A stretch of DNA of 64,000 bases from Halichoerus grypus (taxonomy: Eukaryota > Chordata > Mammalia > Carnivora > Phocidae). Positions 48,959 through 62,190 of the stretch are shown here, piece by piece. The notes under the pieces are model-generated. The model made no database searches. It saw only the letters and a list, made by a program, of their open reading frames with translations, and was not told the origin of the DNA. The stretch lies in assembly GCF_964656455.1 (NCBI RefSeq), contig NW_027555012.1:62001-126000 (forward strand), given 5' to 3'. The position numbers and the translations under genes were made by a program. Positions within the stretch are counted from its first letter, which is position 1, and every line of letters starts with the position of its first letter.

Positions 48959-51900
48959 TGCGTCCACCCTCCGGCATGGCTACTTTAGCCGAAGCAGGAA
49001 ATCTCTACAGAGTTGTTCCTTTGAGTTAGGTGGTTGGCTTTAGCCCTGCAGGCACACCCGGGGCAAGGGTACTAGCCTCATAAACAAGAGGTGAGTTGAG
49101 AACTGCCTTCCGCTCCGGCCTGTTTCTCACTCCATTTCACGTATGGGACCCTTTCCCCGGGCTCTCAGACAGACACGAGCACTGTCAAATTCCTCTGGCT
49201 TCAGGAACGGCAATGTTAACTCAAGCGCAGTAACTCTATAGCATTGATTCTTGGTGTTAGTAGCCTGGGAACTAGGCTTCCAGGCACACAGGGTACAGCA
49301 GTGCTAATCTCCTCAAACAAGAGGGGAGTCGACAGCAGCCTTCCTTCCAGGCCTGCTTCTCACTCCGAGTTACGTTTAGGTTCCATTTCTCATGCTTTCA
49401 CAAAAACACACAACAGATGAAGTGCACGCTCAGGAAGGGCGATCTTTGCTGAGGCACGGGTCCTCCGCACTTTTGTTCCTTTCCGTTGGGTGGATGGCAC
49501 TTAGGACTACACGCACACACGGGAGAGCCGATCTAGTTTCCCGAAACAAGAGTTGAGTCGATAGCTGCCTCCTGCCCATGCTTATTTCTGCCTCGGAATT
49601 CTGCTGGGACTCATTCCCCAGGTTTGCACTCAAGCAGAGTTGAAAATCCTGCCACCCTGTGGAGAGGCGAATGAGCTGAAGCTGGGATTCTTGACCGGCT
49701 TCTTTCTGCCAAAACAGTGTGGAGCACTTAGCATTCCTATGCACACATGGAGCAGTAGCGTTAGCTTCAGGTAACAAGAGCTGAGTCGAGAGGTGCCTTG
49801 TGGCCCGGACTTCTTCTCCCTCGGTCTCACGTAAGGAACCCGTTCCCCAGGCTCTCACCCACGGTAGCCTGGAAAGTGCTTCCTCCCTCAGAGACGTGGA
49901 TGGTAGCTAAAGCACGATTTCTCTACCGTGTTGTTTCTTCGAGTTAGAACGCTAGCTATTAGACTGCCATGCAAATGTGGGGCTGCCGTGCTAGCTTGGT
50001 CAAACACATGGGGAGTCGTGTTCTGCCTTTCGCAGGGGCCTGAGTCTCACTCGCAAAAAGCTTTGGACTCCCTTGCAGTGCTCTCACGCACGCACACCAC
50101 AAAATGCTGCCACCCTCAGGAGCAGCTGTTTTACCTGCAGCACAGGCTCTCAACCGAGTTTTTCCTTCGAGTTAGGTGGCTGTGTTTAAGGCGGCACACA
50201 CACCCTCTCGAATGGTACTAGCCCCATAACCAGGATGTGAGTTAAGAGCTGCCTTCTGTACCGGCCTGTCTCTCCCCGATATTACGATATTGAAACCGTC
50301 CCCAGGCTCTCAGCCACAGTACACCCTAAACTGCTCCGCCCACAGAGAGGTCGACGGTAGCTAAAGCACGGTTTCTCTACAGTGTTGTTTCTTCGAGTTA
50401 GAACGCTAGCTATTAGACTGCCATGCAAATGTGGGGCTGCCGTGCTAGCTTGGTCAAACACATGGGGAGTCGTGTTCTGCCTTTTGCTGGGGCCTGAGTC
50501 TCACTCGCAAAAAGCTTTGGACTCCCTTGCACTACTCTCACGCACGCACACAACAAAATGCTGCCACCCTCAGGAGCACCTGTTTTACCTGAAGCACAAG
50601 CTCTCAATCAAGTTTTCCTTCGAGTTAGGTGGCTGTGTTGAAGCCTGCACACACACCCTGGCGAACGGTAGCAGCCCCATAACCATGATGTGTGTTGAGA
50701 GCTGCCTTCTGTACCGGCCTGCCTCTCCCCGATATTATGATATTGAAACTGTGCCCAGGCTCTCAGCCACAGTACACCCTAAACTGCTTCGCCCACAGAG
50801 AGGTCGATGGTAGCTAAAGCACGGTTTCTCTGCTGTGTAGTTTCTTCGAGTTAGAACGCTAGCTATTAGACTTCCATGCAAAAGTGGGGCTGCCGTGCTA
50901 GCGTGATGAAACACATGGGGAGTCGTGTTCTGCCTTTCGCTGGGGCCTGAGTCTCGCTCGCAAAAAGCTTTGGACTTCCTTGCAGTGCTCTCACGCACGC
51001 ACACAACAAAATGCTGCCACCCTCAGGAGCAGCTGTTTGACCTGACGCACAAGCTCTGAACCGAGATTCTCCTTCGAGTTAGGTGGCTGTGTTTACCCTG
51101 GGCAACGGTACTAGCCCCATAACCATGATGTGGGTTGAGAGCTGCCTTCTGTACCGGCCTGTCTCTCCCCCGATATTACGATATTGAAACCGTCCCCAGG
51201 CTCTCAGCCACAGTACACCCTAAACTGCTTCGCCCACAGAGAGGTCGACGGTAGCTAAAGCACGGTTTGTCTACAGTGTTGTTTGTTCGAGTTAGAAAGC
51301 TAGCTATTAGACTTCCATTCAAAAGTGGGGCCGCAGTAGTAGTTTCATGGAGCAAGTGGGGAGTCGTGTTCTGGCTTCTTCCGGGGCCTGGGTCTCACAA
51401 GGAAAATGGTTTTGGACTCCCTTGCTGTGCACTCACGCATGCACACCACACAATGCGTCCACCCTGAGGCATGGCTCTTTTAGCCGAAGCAGGAATTCCC
51501 TACAGAGTTGTTCCTTTGAGTTAGGTGGTTGGCTTATGGCCTGCAGGCACACCCGGGGCAAGGGGACTAGCCTCATAAACAAGAGGTGAGTTGAGAGCTG
51601 CCTTCCGCACCGGCCTGTTTCTCACTCCATTTCACGTATGGGACCCTTTCCCCGGTCTCTCATACACGAGCACTATACAACTCCTGCGGCTTCAGGAACG
51701 GCAATGGTAGCTAAAGCGCAGTAAGGCTACAGCATTGATTCTTGGTGTTAGTAGCCTGGTAGGCGAATGAGCTGCAGCTGGGATTCTTTACAGGCTTGTT
51801 TCTTCCCAGTCAGGGTCGAGCACATAGCATTCCAAGCACACATGGAGCAGTAGTCTTAGCTTCAGGTAGCAAGAGCTGAGTCCAGAGGTGCCTTGTGCCC

Positions 51901-53368
51901 GGACCTATTTCTCCCTTGGTTTCACGTATGGAACCCGTTCCCCAGGCTCTCAGCCACGGTACTCCGTGTAATGCTTCCTCCGTCTAGAGGTCGACGGTAG
52001 CTAAAGCACGGTTTCTCTACAGTGTTGTTTCTTCGAGTGAGAACACTAGCTGTTAGACTTCCATGCAAAAGTGGGGCTGCCGTGCTAGCGTGATGAAATA
52101 CATGGGGAGTCGTGTTCTGCCTTCTGCTGGGGCCTGAGGCTCATTCACAAAAAGCTTTGGACTCCCTTGCAGTGCTCTCATGCACGCACACAACAAAATG
52201 CTTCCACCCTCAGGAGCGGCTCTTTTAGCTGAAGCATGGATTCTCCAGCGAGTTTTTCCTTCGAGTTAGGCAGTTTTCATGAAGCCTGCACACACACCCG
52301 GGGCAACGGTACTAGCCCCATAACCATGGTTTGAGTTGAGAGCTGCCTTCTCTCCGGCCTGTCTCTCCCTCGATTTCACGAAACGGAACCCGTCCCCAGG
52401 CTCTCACCCACCGTACACCCTAAACTGCTTCCTCCCACATAGAGGTCGTCGGTAGCTAAAGCACGGTTTCTCTTCAGTGTTGTTTCTCCGAGTTAGAACG
52501 CTTGCTATGAATGTCCACAATAGCCAAACTGTGGAAAGAGCCATGTCCACCAACAGATGAATGGATAAAGAAGAGGGGGTATATATATATATACAATGGA
52601 ATATTATGCAGCCATCAAAAGGAATGAGATCTTGCCATCTGCAACGACGTGGATGGAACTGGAGGGTATCATGCTGAGCGAAATAAGTCAAACCGAGAAA
52701 GACATGTATCATATGACCTCACTGATATGAGGAATTCTTAATCTCAGGAAACAAACTGAGGGTTGCTAGAGTGGGGGGTGGGGTGGGAGGGATGGGGTGA
52801 CTGGGTGATGGACACTGTGGAGGGTATGTGTTCTGGTAAGCGCTGTGAATTGTGCAAGACTGTTGAATCTCAGATCTGTACCTCTGAAACAAATAATGCA
52901 ATATATGTTAAGAAAGAAAAAAAGAAGAAGAAGAATGCAGCAGGAGGGGAAGAATGAAGGGGGGAAAATCGGAGGGGGAGAAGAACCATGAGAGATGATG
53001 GACTCTGAAAAACAAACTGAGGGTTCTAGAGGGGAGGGGGCTGGGAGGATGGCTTAGCCTGGTGATGGGTATTGAGCAGGGCACGTTCTGCATGGAGCAC
53101 TGGGTGTTATGCACAAACAATGAACCATGGAACACTATATCTAAAACTAATGATGTAATGTATGGGGATTAACATAACAATAAAAACATTAAATAATAAT
53201 TAAAAAAAAGAACGCTTGCTATTAGACTTCCATGCAAAAGTGGGGCCGCAGTGCTAGCCTCAGGAAACAAGTGGGGAGTCATGTTCTGCCTTCTGCCGGG
53301 GCCTGAGTCCCACACGGAAAATGGGTCTGGACTCACTTGCAGTGCGCTCACGCATGCACACAGCAAAA
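48959..53368 (+). repeat. HOR unit 12 (4,410 bp)
   Basis: Full copy. It has a private A at 50599 (position 1641) and T at 50808 (position 1850, shared only with unit 3). Unlike unit 3 it has G, not C, at position 2937. Confidence 0.97.
52509..53208 (+). mobile_element. LINE-1 3' fragment, unit 12 copy
   Basis: Co-amplified copy with seven TA repeats and no private change noticed. Confidence 0.93.
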
Positions 53369-56300
53369 TGCGTCCACCCTCCGGCATGGCTACTTTAGCC
53401 GAAGCAGGAAATCTCTACAGAGTTGTTCCTTTGAGTTAGGTGGTTGGCTTTAGCCCTGCAGGCACACCCGGGGCAAGGGTACTAGCCTCATAAACAAGAG
53501 GTGAGTTGAGAACTGCCTTCCGCTCCGGCCTGTTTCTCACTCCATTTCACGTATGGGACCCTTTCCCCGGGCTCTCAGACAGACACGAGCACTGTCAAAT
53601 TCCTCTGGCTTCAGGAACGGCAATGTTAACTCAAGCGCAGTAACTCTATAGCATTGATTCTTGGTGTTAGTAGCCTGGGAACTAGGCTTCCAGGCACACA
53701 GGGTACAGCAGTGCTAATCTCCTCAAACAAGAGGGGAGTCGACAGCAGCCTTCCTTCCAGGCCTGCTTCTCACTCCGAGTTACGTTTAGGTTCCATTTCT
53801 CATGCTTTCACAAAAACACACAACAGATGAAGTGCACGCTCAGGAAGGGCGATCTTTGCTGAGGCACGGGTCCTCCGCACTTTTGTTCCTTTCCGTTGGG
53901 TGGATGGCACTTAGGACTACACGCACACACGGGAGAGCCGATCTAGTTTCCCGAAACAAGAGTTGAGTCGATAGCTGCCTCCTGCCCATGCTTATTTCTG
54001 CCTCGGAATTCTGCTGGGACTCATTCCCCAGGTTTGCACTCAAGCAGAGTTGAAAATCCTGCCACCCTGTGGAGAGGCGAATGAGCTGAAGCTGGGATTC
54101 TTGACCGGCTTCTTTCTGCCAAAACAGTGTGGAGCACTTAGCATTCCTATGCACACATGGAGCAGTAGCGTTAGCTTCAGGTAACAAGAGCTGAGTCGAG
54201 AGGTGCCTTGTGGCCCGGACTTCTTCTCCCTCGGTCTCACGTAAGGAACCCGTTCCCCAGGCTCTCACCCACGGTAGCCTGGAAAGTGCTTCCTCCCTCA
54301 GAGACGTGGATGGTAGCTAAAGCACGATTTCTCTACCGTGTTGTTTCTTCGAGTTAGAACGCTAGCTATTAGACTGCCATGCAAATGTGGGGCTGCCGTG
54401 CTAGCTTGGTCAAACACATGGGGAGTCGTGTTCTGCCTTTCGCAGGGGCCTGAGTCTCACTCGCAAAAAGCTTTGGACTCCCTTGCAGTGCTCTCACGCA
54501 CGCACACCACAAAATGCTGCCACCCTCAGGAGCAGCTGTTTTACCTGCAGCACAGGCTCTCAACCGAGTTTTTCCTTCGAGTTAGGTGGCTGTGTTTAAG
54601 GCGGCACACACACCCTCTCGAATGGTACTAGCCCCATAACCAGGATGTGAGTTAAGAGCTGCCTTCTGTACCGGCCTGTCTCTCCCCGATATTACGATAT
54701 TGAAACCGTCCCCAGGCTCTCAGCCACAGTACACCCTAAACTGCTCCGCCCACAGAGAGGTCGACGGTAGCTAAAGCACGGTTTCTCTACAGTGTTGTTT
54801 CTTCGAGTTAGAACGCTAGCTATTAGACTGCCATGCAAATGTGGGGCTGCCGTGCTAGCTTGGTCAAACACATGGGGAGTCGTGTTCTGCCTTTTGCTGG
54901 GGCCTGAGTCTCACTCGCAAAAAGCTTTGGACTCCCTTGCACTACTCTCACGCACGCACACAACAAAATGCTGCCACCCTCAGGAGCACCTGTTTTACCT
55001 GAAGCACAGGCTCTCAATCAAGTTTTCCTTCGAGTTAGGTGGCTGTGTTGAAGCCTGCACACACACCCTGGCGAACGGTAGCAGCCCCATAACCATGATG
55101 TGTGTTGAGAGCTGCCTTCTGTACCGGCCTGCCTCTCCCCGATATTATGATATTGAAACTGTGCCCAGGCTCTCAGCCACAGTACACCCTAAACTGCTTC
55201 GCCCACAGAGAGGTCGACGGTAGCTAAAGCACGGTTTCTCTGCTGTGTAGTTTCTTCGAGTTAGAACGCTAGCTATTAGACTTCCATGCAAAAGTGGGGC
55301 TGCCGTGCTAGCGTGATGAAACACATGGGGAGTCGTGTTCTGCCTTTCGCTGGGGCCTGAGTCTCGCTCGCAAAAAGCTTTGGACTTCCTTGTAGTGCTC
55401 TCACGCACGCACACAACAAAATGCTGCCACCCTCAGGAGCAGCTGTTTGACCTGACGCACAAGCTCTGAACCGAGATTCTCCTTCGAGTTAGGTGGCTGT
55501 GTTTACCCTGGGCAACGGTACTAGCCCCATAACCATGATGTGGGTTGAGAGCTGCCTTCTGTACCGGCCTGTCTCTCCCCCGATATTACGATATTGAAAC
55601 CGTCCCCAGGCTCTCAGCCACAGTACACCCTAAACTGCTTCGCCCACAGAGAGGTCGACGGTAGCTAAAGCACGGTTTGTCTACAGTGTTGTTTGTTCGA
55701 GTTAGAAAGCTAGCTATTAGACTTCCATTCAAAAGTGGGGCCGCAGTAGTAGTTTCATGGAGCAAGTGGGGAGTCGTGTTCTGGCTTCTTCCGGGGCCTG
55801 GGTCTCACAAGGAAAATGGTTTTGGACTCCCTTGCTGTGCACTCACGCATGCACACCACACAATGCGTCCACCCTGAGGCATGGCTCTTTTAGCCGAAGC
55901 AGGAATTCCCTACAGAGTTGTTCCTTTGAGTTAGGTGGTTGGCTTATGGCCTGCAGGCACACCCGGGGCAAGGGGACTAGCCTCATAAACAAGAGGTGAG
56001 TTGAGAGCTGCCTTCCGCACCGGCCTGTTTCTCACTCCATTTCACGTATGGGACCCTTTCCCCGGTCTCTCATACACGAGCACTATACAACTCCTGCGGC
56101 TTCAGGAACGGCAATGGTAGCTAAAGCGCAGTAAGGCTACAGCATTGATTCTTGGTGTTAGTAGCCTGGTAGGCGAATGAGCTGCAGCTGGGATTCTTTA
56201 CAGGCTTGTTTCTTCCCAGTCAGGGTCGAGCACATAGCATTCCAAGCACACATGGAGCAGTAGTCTTAGCTTCAGGTAGCAAGAGCTGAGTCCAGAGGTG

Positions 56301-56918
56301 CCTTCTGCCCGGACCTATTTCTCCCTTGGTTTCACGTATGGAACCCGTTCCCCAGGCTCTCAGCCACGGTACTCCGTGTAATGCTTCCTCCGTCTAGAGG
56401 TCGACGGTAGCTAAAGCACGGTTTCTCTACAGTGTTGTTTCTTCGAGTGAGAACACTAGCTGTTAGACTTCCATGCAAAAGTGGGGCTGCCGTGCTAGCG
56501 TGATGAAATACATGGGGAGTCGTGTTCTGCCTTCTGCTGGGGCCTGAGGCTCATTCACAAAAAGCTTTGGACTCCCTTGCAGTGCTCTCATGCACGCACA
56601 CAACAAAATGCTTCCACCCTCAGGAGCGGCTCTTTTAGCTGAAGCATGGATTCTCCAGCGAGTTTTTCCTTCGAGTTAGGCAGTTTTCATGAAGCCTGCA
56701 CACACACCCGGGGCAACGGTACTAGCCCCATAACCATGGTTTGAGTTGAGAGCTGCCTTCTCTCCGGCCTGTCTCTCCCTCGATTTCACGAAACGGAACC
56801 CGTCCCCAGGCTCTCACCCACCGTACACCCTAAACTGCTTCCTCCCACATAGAGGTCGTCGGTAGCTAAAGCACGGTTTCTCTTCAGTGTTGTTTCTCCG
56901 AGTTAGAACGCTTGCTAT

Positions 56919-57620
56919 GAATGTCCACAATAGCCAAACTGTGGAAAGAGCCATGTCCACCAACAGATGAATGGATAAAGAAGAGGGGGTATATATATAT
57001 ATATACAATGGAATATTATGCAGCCATCAAAAGGAATGAGATCTTGCCATCTGCAACGACGTGGATGGAACTGGAGGGTATCATGCTGAGCGAAATAAGT
57101 CAAACCGAGAAAGACATGTATCATATGACCTCACTGATATGAGGAATTCTTAATCTCAGGAAACAAACTGAGGGTTGCTAGAGTGGGGGGTGGGGTGGGA
57201 GGGATGGGGTGACTGGGTGATGGACACTGTGGAGGGTATGTGTTCTGGTAAGCGCTGTGAATTGTGCAAGACTGTTGAATCTCAGATCTGTACCTCTGAA
57301 ACAAATAATGCAATATATGTTAAGAAAGAAAAAAAGAAGAAGAAGAATGCAGCAGGAGGGGAAGAATGAAGGGGGGAAAATCGGAGGGGGAGAAGAACCA
57401 TGAGAGATGATGGACTCTGAAAAACAAACTGAGGGTTCTAGAGGGGAGGGGGCTGGGAGGATGGCTTAGCCTGGTGATGGGTATTGAGCAGGGCACGTTC
57501 TGCATGGAGCACTGGGTGTTATGCACAAACAATGAACCATGGAACACTATATCTAAAACTAATGATGTAATGTATGGGGATTAACATAACAATAAAAACA
57601 TTAAATAATAATTAAAAAAA
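56919..57620 (+). mobile_element. LINE-1 3' fragment, unit 13 copy (702 bp)
   Basis: Co-amplified copy with eight TA repeats (56990-57005), the only one in which the ORF2 tail is open from the fragment start to the stop. Confidence 0.93.
56921..57142 (+). pseudogene. L1 ORF2 C-terminal remnant, frame open in unit 13
   Basis: A 73-codon reading frame runs from MSTIAKLWKEP through TDEWIKKR, a short YIYIY stretch coded by the TA repeat, TMEYYAAIKRNEI and the ORF2 stop at 57140-57142. Canonical L1 ORF2 protein is ~1,275 residues, so this is only its extreme C-terminus. The open frame comes from a one-repeat TA gain and does not imply function. Confidence 0.88.
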
Positions 57621-57780
57621 AGAACGCTTGCTATTAGACTTCCATGCAAAAGTGGGGCCGCAGTGCTAGCCTCAGGAAACAAGTGGGGAGTCATGTTCTG
57701 CCTTCTGCCGGGGCCTGAGTCCCACACGGAAAATGGGTCTGGACTCACTTGCAGTGCGCTCACGCATGCACACAGCAAAA

Positions 57781-60700
57781 TGCGTCCACCCTCCGGCATG
57801 GCTACTTTAGCCGAAGCAGGAAATCTCTACAGAGTTGTTCCTTTGAGTTAGGTGGTTGGCTTTAGCCCTGCAGGCACACCCGGGGCAAGGGTACTAGCCT
57901 CATAAACAAGAGGTGAGTTGAGAACTGCCTTCCGCTCCGGCCTGTTTCTCACTCCATTTCACGTATGGGACCCTTTCCCCGGGCTCTCAGACAGACACGA
58001 GCACTGTCAAATTCCTCTGGCTTCAGGAACGGCAATGTTAACTCAAGCGCAGTAACTCTATAGCATTGATTCTTGGTGTTAGTAGCCTGGGAACTAGGCT
58101 TCCAGGCACACAGGGTACAGCAGTGCTAATCTCCTCAAACAAGAGGGGAGTCGACAGCAGCCTTCCTTCCAGGCCTGCTTCTCACTCCGAGTTACGTTTA
58201 GGTTCCATTTCTCATGCTTTCACAAAAACACACAACAGATGAAGTGCACGCTCAGGAAGGGCGATCTTTGCTGAGGCACGGGTCCTCCGCACTTTTGTTC
58301 CTTTCCGTTGGGTGGATGGCACTTAGGACTACACGCACACACGGGAGAGCCGATCTAGTTTCCCGAAACAAGAGTTGAGTCGATAGCTGCCTCCTGCCCA
58401 TGCTTATTTCTGCCTCGGAATTCTGCTGGGACTCATTCCCCAGGTTTGCACTCAAGCAGAGTTGAAAATCCTGCCACCCTGTGGAGAGGCGAATGAGCTG
58501 AAGCTGGGATTCTTGACCGGCTTCTTTCTGCCAAAACAGTGTGGAGCACTTAGCATTCCTATGCACACATGGAGCAGTAGCGTTAGCTTCAGGTAACAAG
58601 AGCTGAGTCGAGAGGTGCCTTGTGGCCCGGACTTCTTCTCCCTCGGTCTCACGTAAGGAACCCGTTCCCCAGGCTCTCACCCACGGTAGCCTGGAAAGTG
58701 CTTCCTCCCTCAGAGACGTGGATGGTAGCTAAAGCACGATTTCTCTACCGTGTTGTTTCTTCGAGTTAGAACGCTAGCTATTAGACTGCCATGCAAATGT
58801 GGGGCTGCCGTGCTAGCTTGGTCAAACACATGGGGAGTCGTGTTCTGCCTTTCGCAGGGGCCTGAGTCTCACTCGCAAAAAGCTTTGGACTCCCTTGCAG
58901 TGCTCTCACGCACGCACACCACAAAATGCTGCCACCCTCAGGAGCAGCTGTTTTACCTGCAGCACAGGCTCTCAACCGAGTTTTTCCTTCGAGTTAGGTG
59001 GCTGTGTTTAAGGCGGCACACACACCCTCTCGAATGGTACTAGCCCCATAACCAGGATGTGAGTTAAGAGCTGCCTTCTGTACCGGCCTGTCTCTCCCCG
59101 ATATTACGATATTGAAACCGTCCCCAGGCTCTCAGCCACAGTACACCCTAAACTGCTCCGCCCACAGAGAGGTCGACGGTAGCTAAAGCACGGTTTCTCT
59201 ACAGTGTTGTTTCTTCGAGTTAGAACGCTAGCTATTAGACTGCCATGCAAATGTGGGGCTGCCGTGCTAGCTTGGTCAAACACATGGGGAGTCGTGTTCT
59301 GCCTTTTGCTGGGGCCTGAGTCTCACTCGCAAAAAGCTTTGGACTCCCTTGCACTACTCTCACGCACGCACACAACAAAATGCTGCCACCCTCAGGAGCA
59401 CCTGTTTTACCTGAAGCACAGGCTCTCAATCAAGTTTTCCTTCGAGTTAGGTGGCTGTGTTGAAGCCTGCACACACACCCTGGCGAACGGTAGCAGCCCC
59501 ATAACCATGATGTGTGTTGAGAGCTGCCTTCTGTACCGGCCTGCCTCTCCCCGATATTATGATATTGAAACTGTGCCCAGGCTCTCAGCCACAGTACACC
59601 CTAAACTGCTTCGCCCACAGAGAGGTCGACGGTAGCTAAAGCACGGTTTCTCTGCTGTGTAGTTTCTTCGAGTTAGAACGCTAGCTATTAGACTTCCATG
59701 CAAAAGTGGGGCTGCCGTGCTAGCGTGATGAAACACATGGGGAGTCGTGTTCTGCCTTTCGCTGGGGCCTGAGTCTCGCTCGCAAAAAGCTTTGGACTTC
59801 CTTGCAGTGCTCTCACGCACGCACACAACAAAATGCTGCCACCCTCAGGAGCAGCTGTTTGACCTGACGCACAAGCTCTGAACCGAGATTCTCCTTCGAG
59901 TTAGGTGGCTGTGTTTACCCTGGGCAACGGTACTAGCCCCATAACCATGATGTGGGTTGAGAGCTGCCTTCTGTACCGGCCTGTCTCTCCCCCGATATTA
60001 CGATATTGAAACCGTCCCCAGGCTCTCAGCCACAGTACACCCTAAACTGCTTCGCCCACAGAGAGGTCGACGGTAGCTAAAGCACGGTTTGTCTACAGTG
60101 TTGTTTGTTCGAGTTAGAAAGCTAGCTATTAGACTTCCATTCAAAAGTGGGGCCGCAGTAGTAGTTTCATGGAGCAAGTGGGGAGTCGTGTTCTGGCTTC
60201 TTCCGGGGCCTGGGTCTCACAAGGAAAATGGTTTTGGACTCCCTTGCTGTGCACTCACGCATGCACACCACACAATGCGTCCACCCTGAGGCATGGCTCT
60301 TTTAGCCGAAGCAGGAATTCCCTACAGAGTTGTTCCTTTGAGTTAGGTGGTTGGCTTATGGCCTGCAGGCACACCCGGGGCAAGGGGACTAGCCTCATAA
60401 ACAAGAGGTGAGTTGAGAGCTGCCTTCCGCACCGGCCTGTTTCTCACTCCATTTCACGTATGGGACCCTTTCCCCGGTCTCTCATACACGAGCACTATAC
60501 AACTCCTGCGGCTTCAGGAACGGCAATGGTAGCTAAAGCGCAGTAAGGCTACAGCATTGATTCTTGGTGTTAGTAGCCTGGTAGGCGAATGAGCTGCAGC
60601 TGGGATTCTTTACAGGCTTGTTTCTTCCCAGTCAGGGTCGAGCACATAGCATTCCAAGCACACATGGAGCAGTAGTCTTAGCTTCAGGTAGCAAGAGCTG

Positions 60701-62190
60701 AGTCCAGAGGTGCCTTGTGCCCGGACCTATTTCTCCCTTGGTTTCACGTATGGAACCCGTTCCCCAGGCTCTCAGCCACGGTACTCCGTGTAATGCTTCC
60801 TCCGTCTAGAGGTCGACGGTAGCTAAAGCACGGTTTCTCTACAGTGTTGTTTCTTCGAGTGAGAACACTAGCTGTTAGACTTCCATGCAAAAGTGGGGCT
60901 GCCGTGCTAGCGTGATGAAATACATGGGGAGTCGTGTTCTGCCTTCTGCTGGGGCCTGAGGCTCATTCACAAAAAGCTTTGGACTCCCTTGCAGTGCTCT
61001 CATGCACGCACACAACAAAATGCTTCCACCCTCAGGAGCGGCTCTTTTAGCTGAAGCATGGATTCTCCAGCGAGTTTTTCCTTCGAGTTAGGCAGTTTTC
61101 ATGAAGCCTGCACACACACCCGGGGCAACGGTACTAGCCCCATAACCATGGTTTGAGTTGAGAGCTGCCTTCTCTCCGGCCTGTCTCTCCCTCGATTTCA
61201 CGAAACGGAACCCGTCCCCAGGCTCTCACCCACCGTACACCCTAAACTGCTTCCTCCCACATAGAGGTCGTCGGTAGCTAAAGCACGGTTTCTCTTCAGT
61301 GTTGTTTCTCCGAGTTAGAACGCTTGCTATGAATGTCCACAATAGCCAAACTGTGGAAAGAGCCATGTCCACCAACAGATGAATGGATAAAGAAGAGGGG
61401 GTATATATATATATACAATGGAATATTATGCAGCCATCAAAAGGAATGAGATCTTGCCATCTGCAACGACGTGGATGGAACTGGAGGGTATCATGCTGAG
61501 CGAAATAAGTCAAACCGAGAAAGACATGTATCATATGACCTCACTGATATGAGGAATTCTTAATCTCAGGAAACAAACTGAGGGTTGCTAGAGTGGGGGG
61601 TGGGGTGGGAGGGATGGGGTGACTGGGTGATGGACACTGTGGAGGGTATGTGTTCTGGTAAGCGCTGTGAATTGTGCAAGACTGTTGAATCTCAGATCTG
61701 TACCTCTGAAACAAATAATGCAATATATGTTAAGAAAGAAAAAAAGAAGAAGAAGAATGCAGCAGGAGGGGAAGAATGAAGGGGGGAAAATCGGAGGGGG
61801 AGAAGAACCATGAGAGATGATGGACTCTGAAAAACAAACTGAGGGTTCTAGAGGGGAGGGGGCTGGGAGGATGGCTTAGCCTGGTGATGGGTATTGAGCA
61901 GGGCACGTTCTGCATGGAGCACTGGGTGTTATGCACAAACAATGAACCATGGAACACTATATCTAAAACTAATGATGTAATGTATGGGGATTAACATAAC
62001 AATAAAAACATTAAATAATAATTAAAAAAAAGAACGCTTGCTATTAGACTTCCATGCAAAAGTGGGGCCGCAGTGCTAGCCTCAGGAAACAAGTGGGGAG
62101 TCATGTTCTGCCTTCTGCCGGGGCCTGAGTCCCACACGGAAAATGGGTCTGGACTCACTTGCAGTGCGCTCACGCATGCACACAGCAAAA
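57781..62190 (+). repeat. HOR unit 14 (4,410 bp)
   Basis: Full copy without private variants that I noticed. It appears identical to unit 4. Confidence 0.97.
61331..62030 (+). mobile_element. LINE-1 3' fragment, unit 14 copy
   Basis: Last complete L1 copy in the window, with seven TA repeats and the same duplication on both sides. Confidence 0.93.

Larger units (their letters stand above)
53369..57780 (+). repeat. HOR unit 13 (4,412 bp)
   Basis: Full copy with eight TA repeats (56990-57005), the longest seen. It has a private T at 55393 (position 2025) and C at 56305 (position 2937, shared only with unit 3). Confidence 0.97.
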
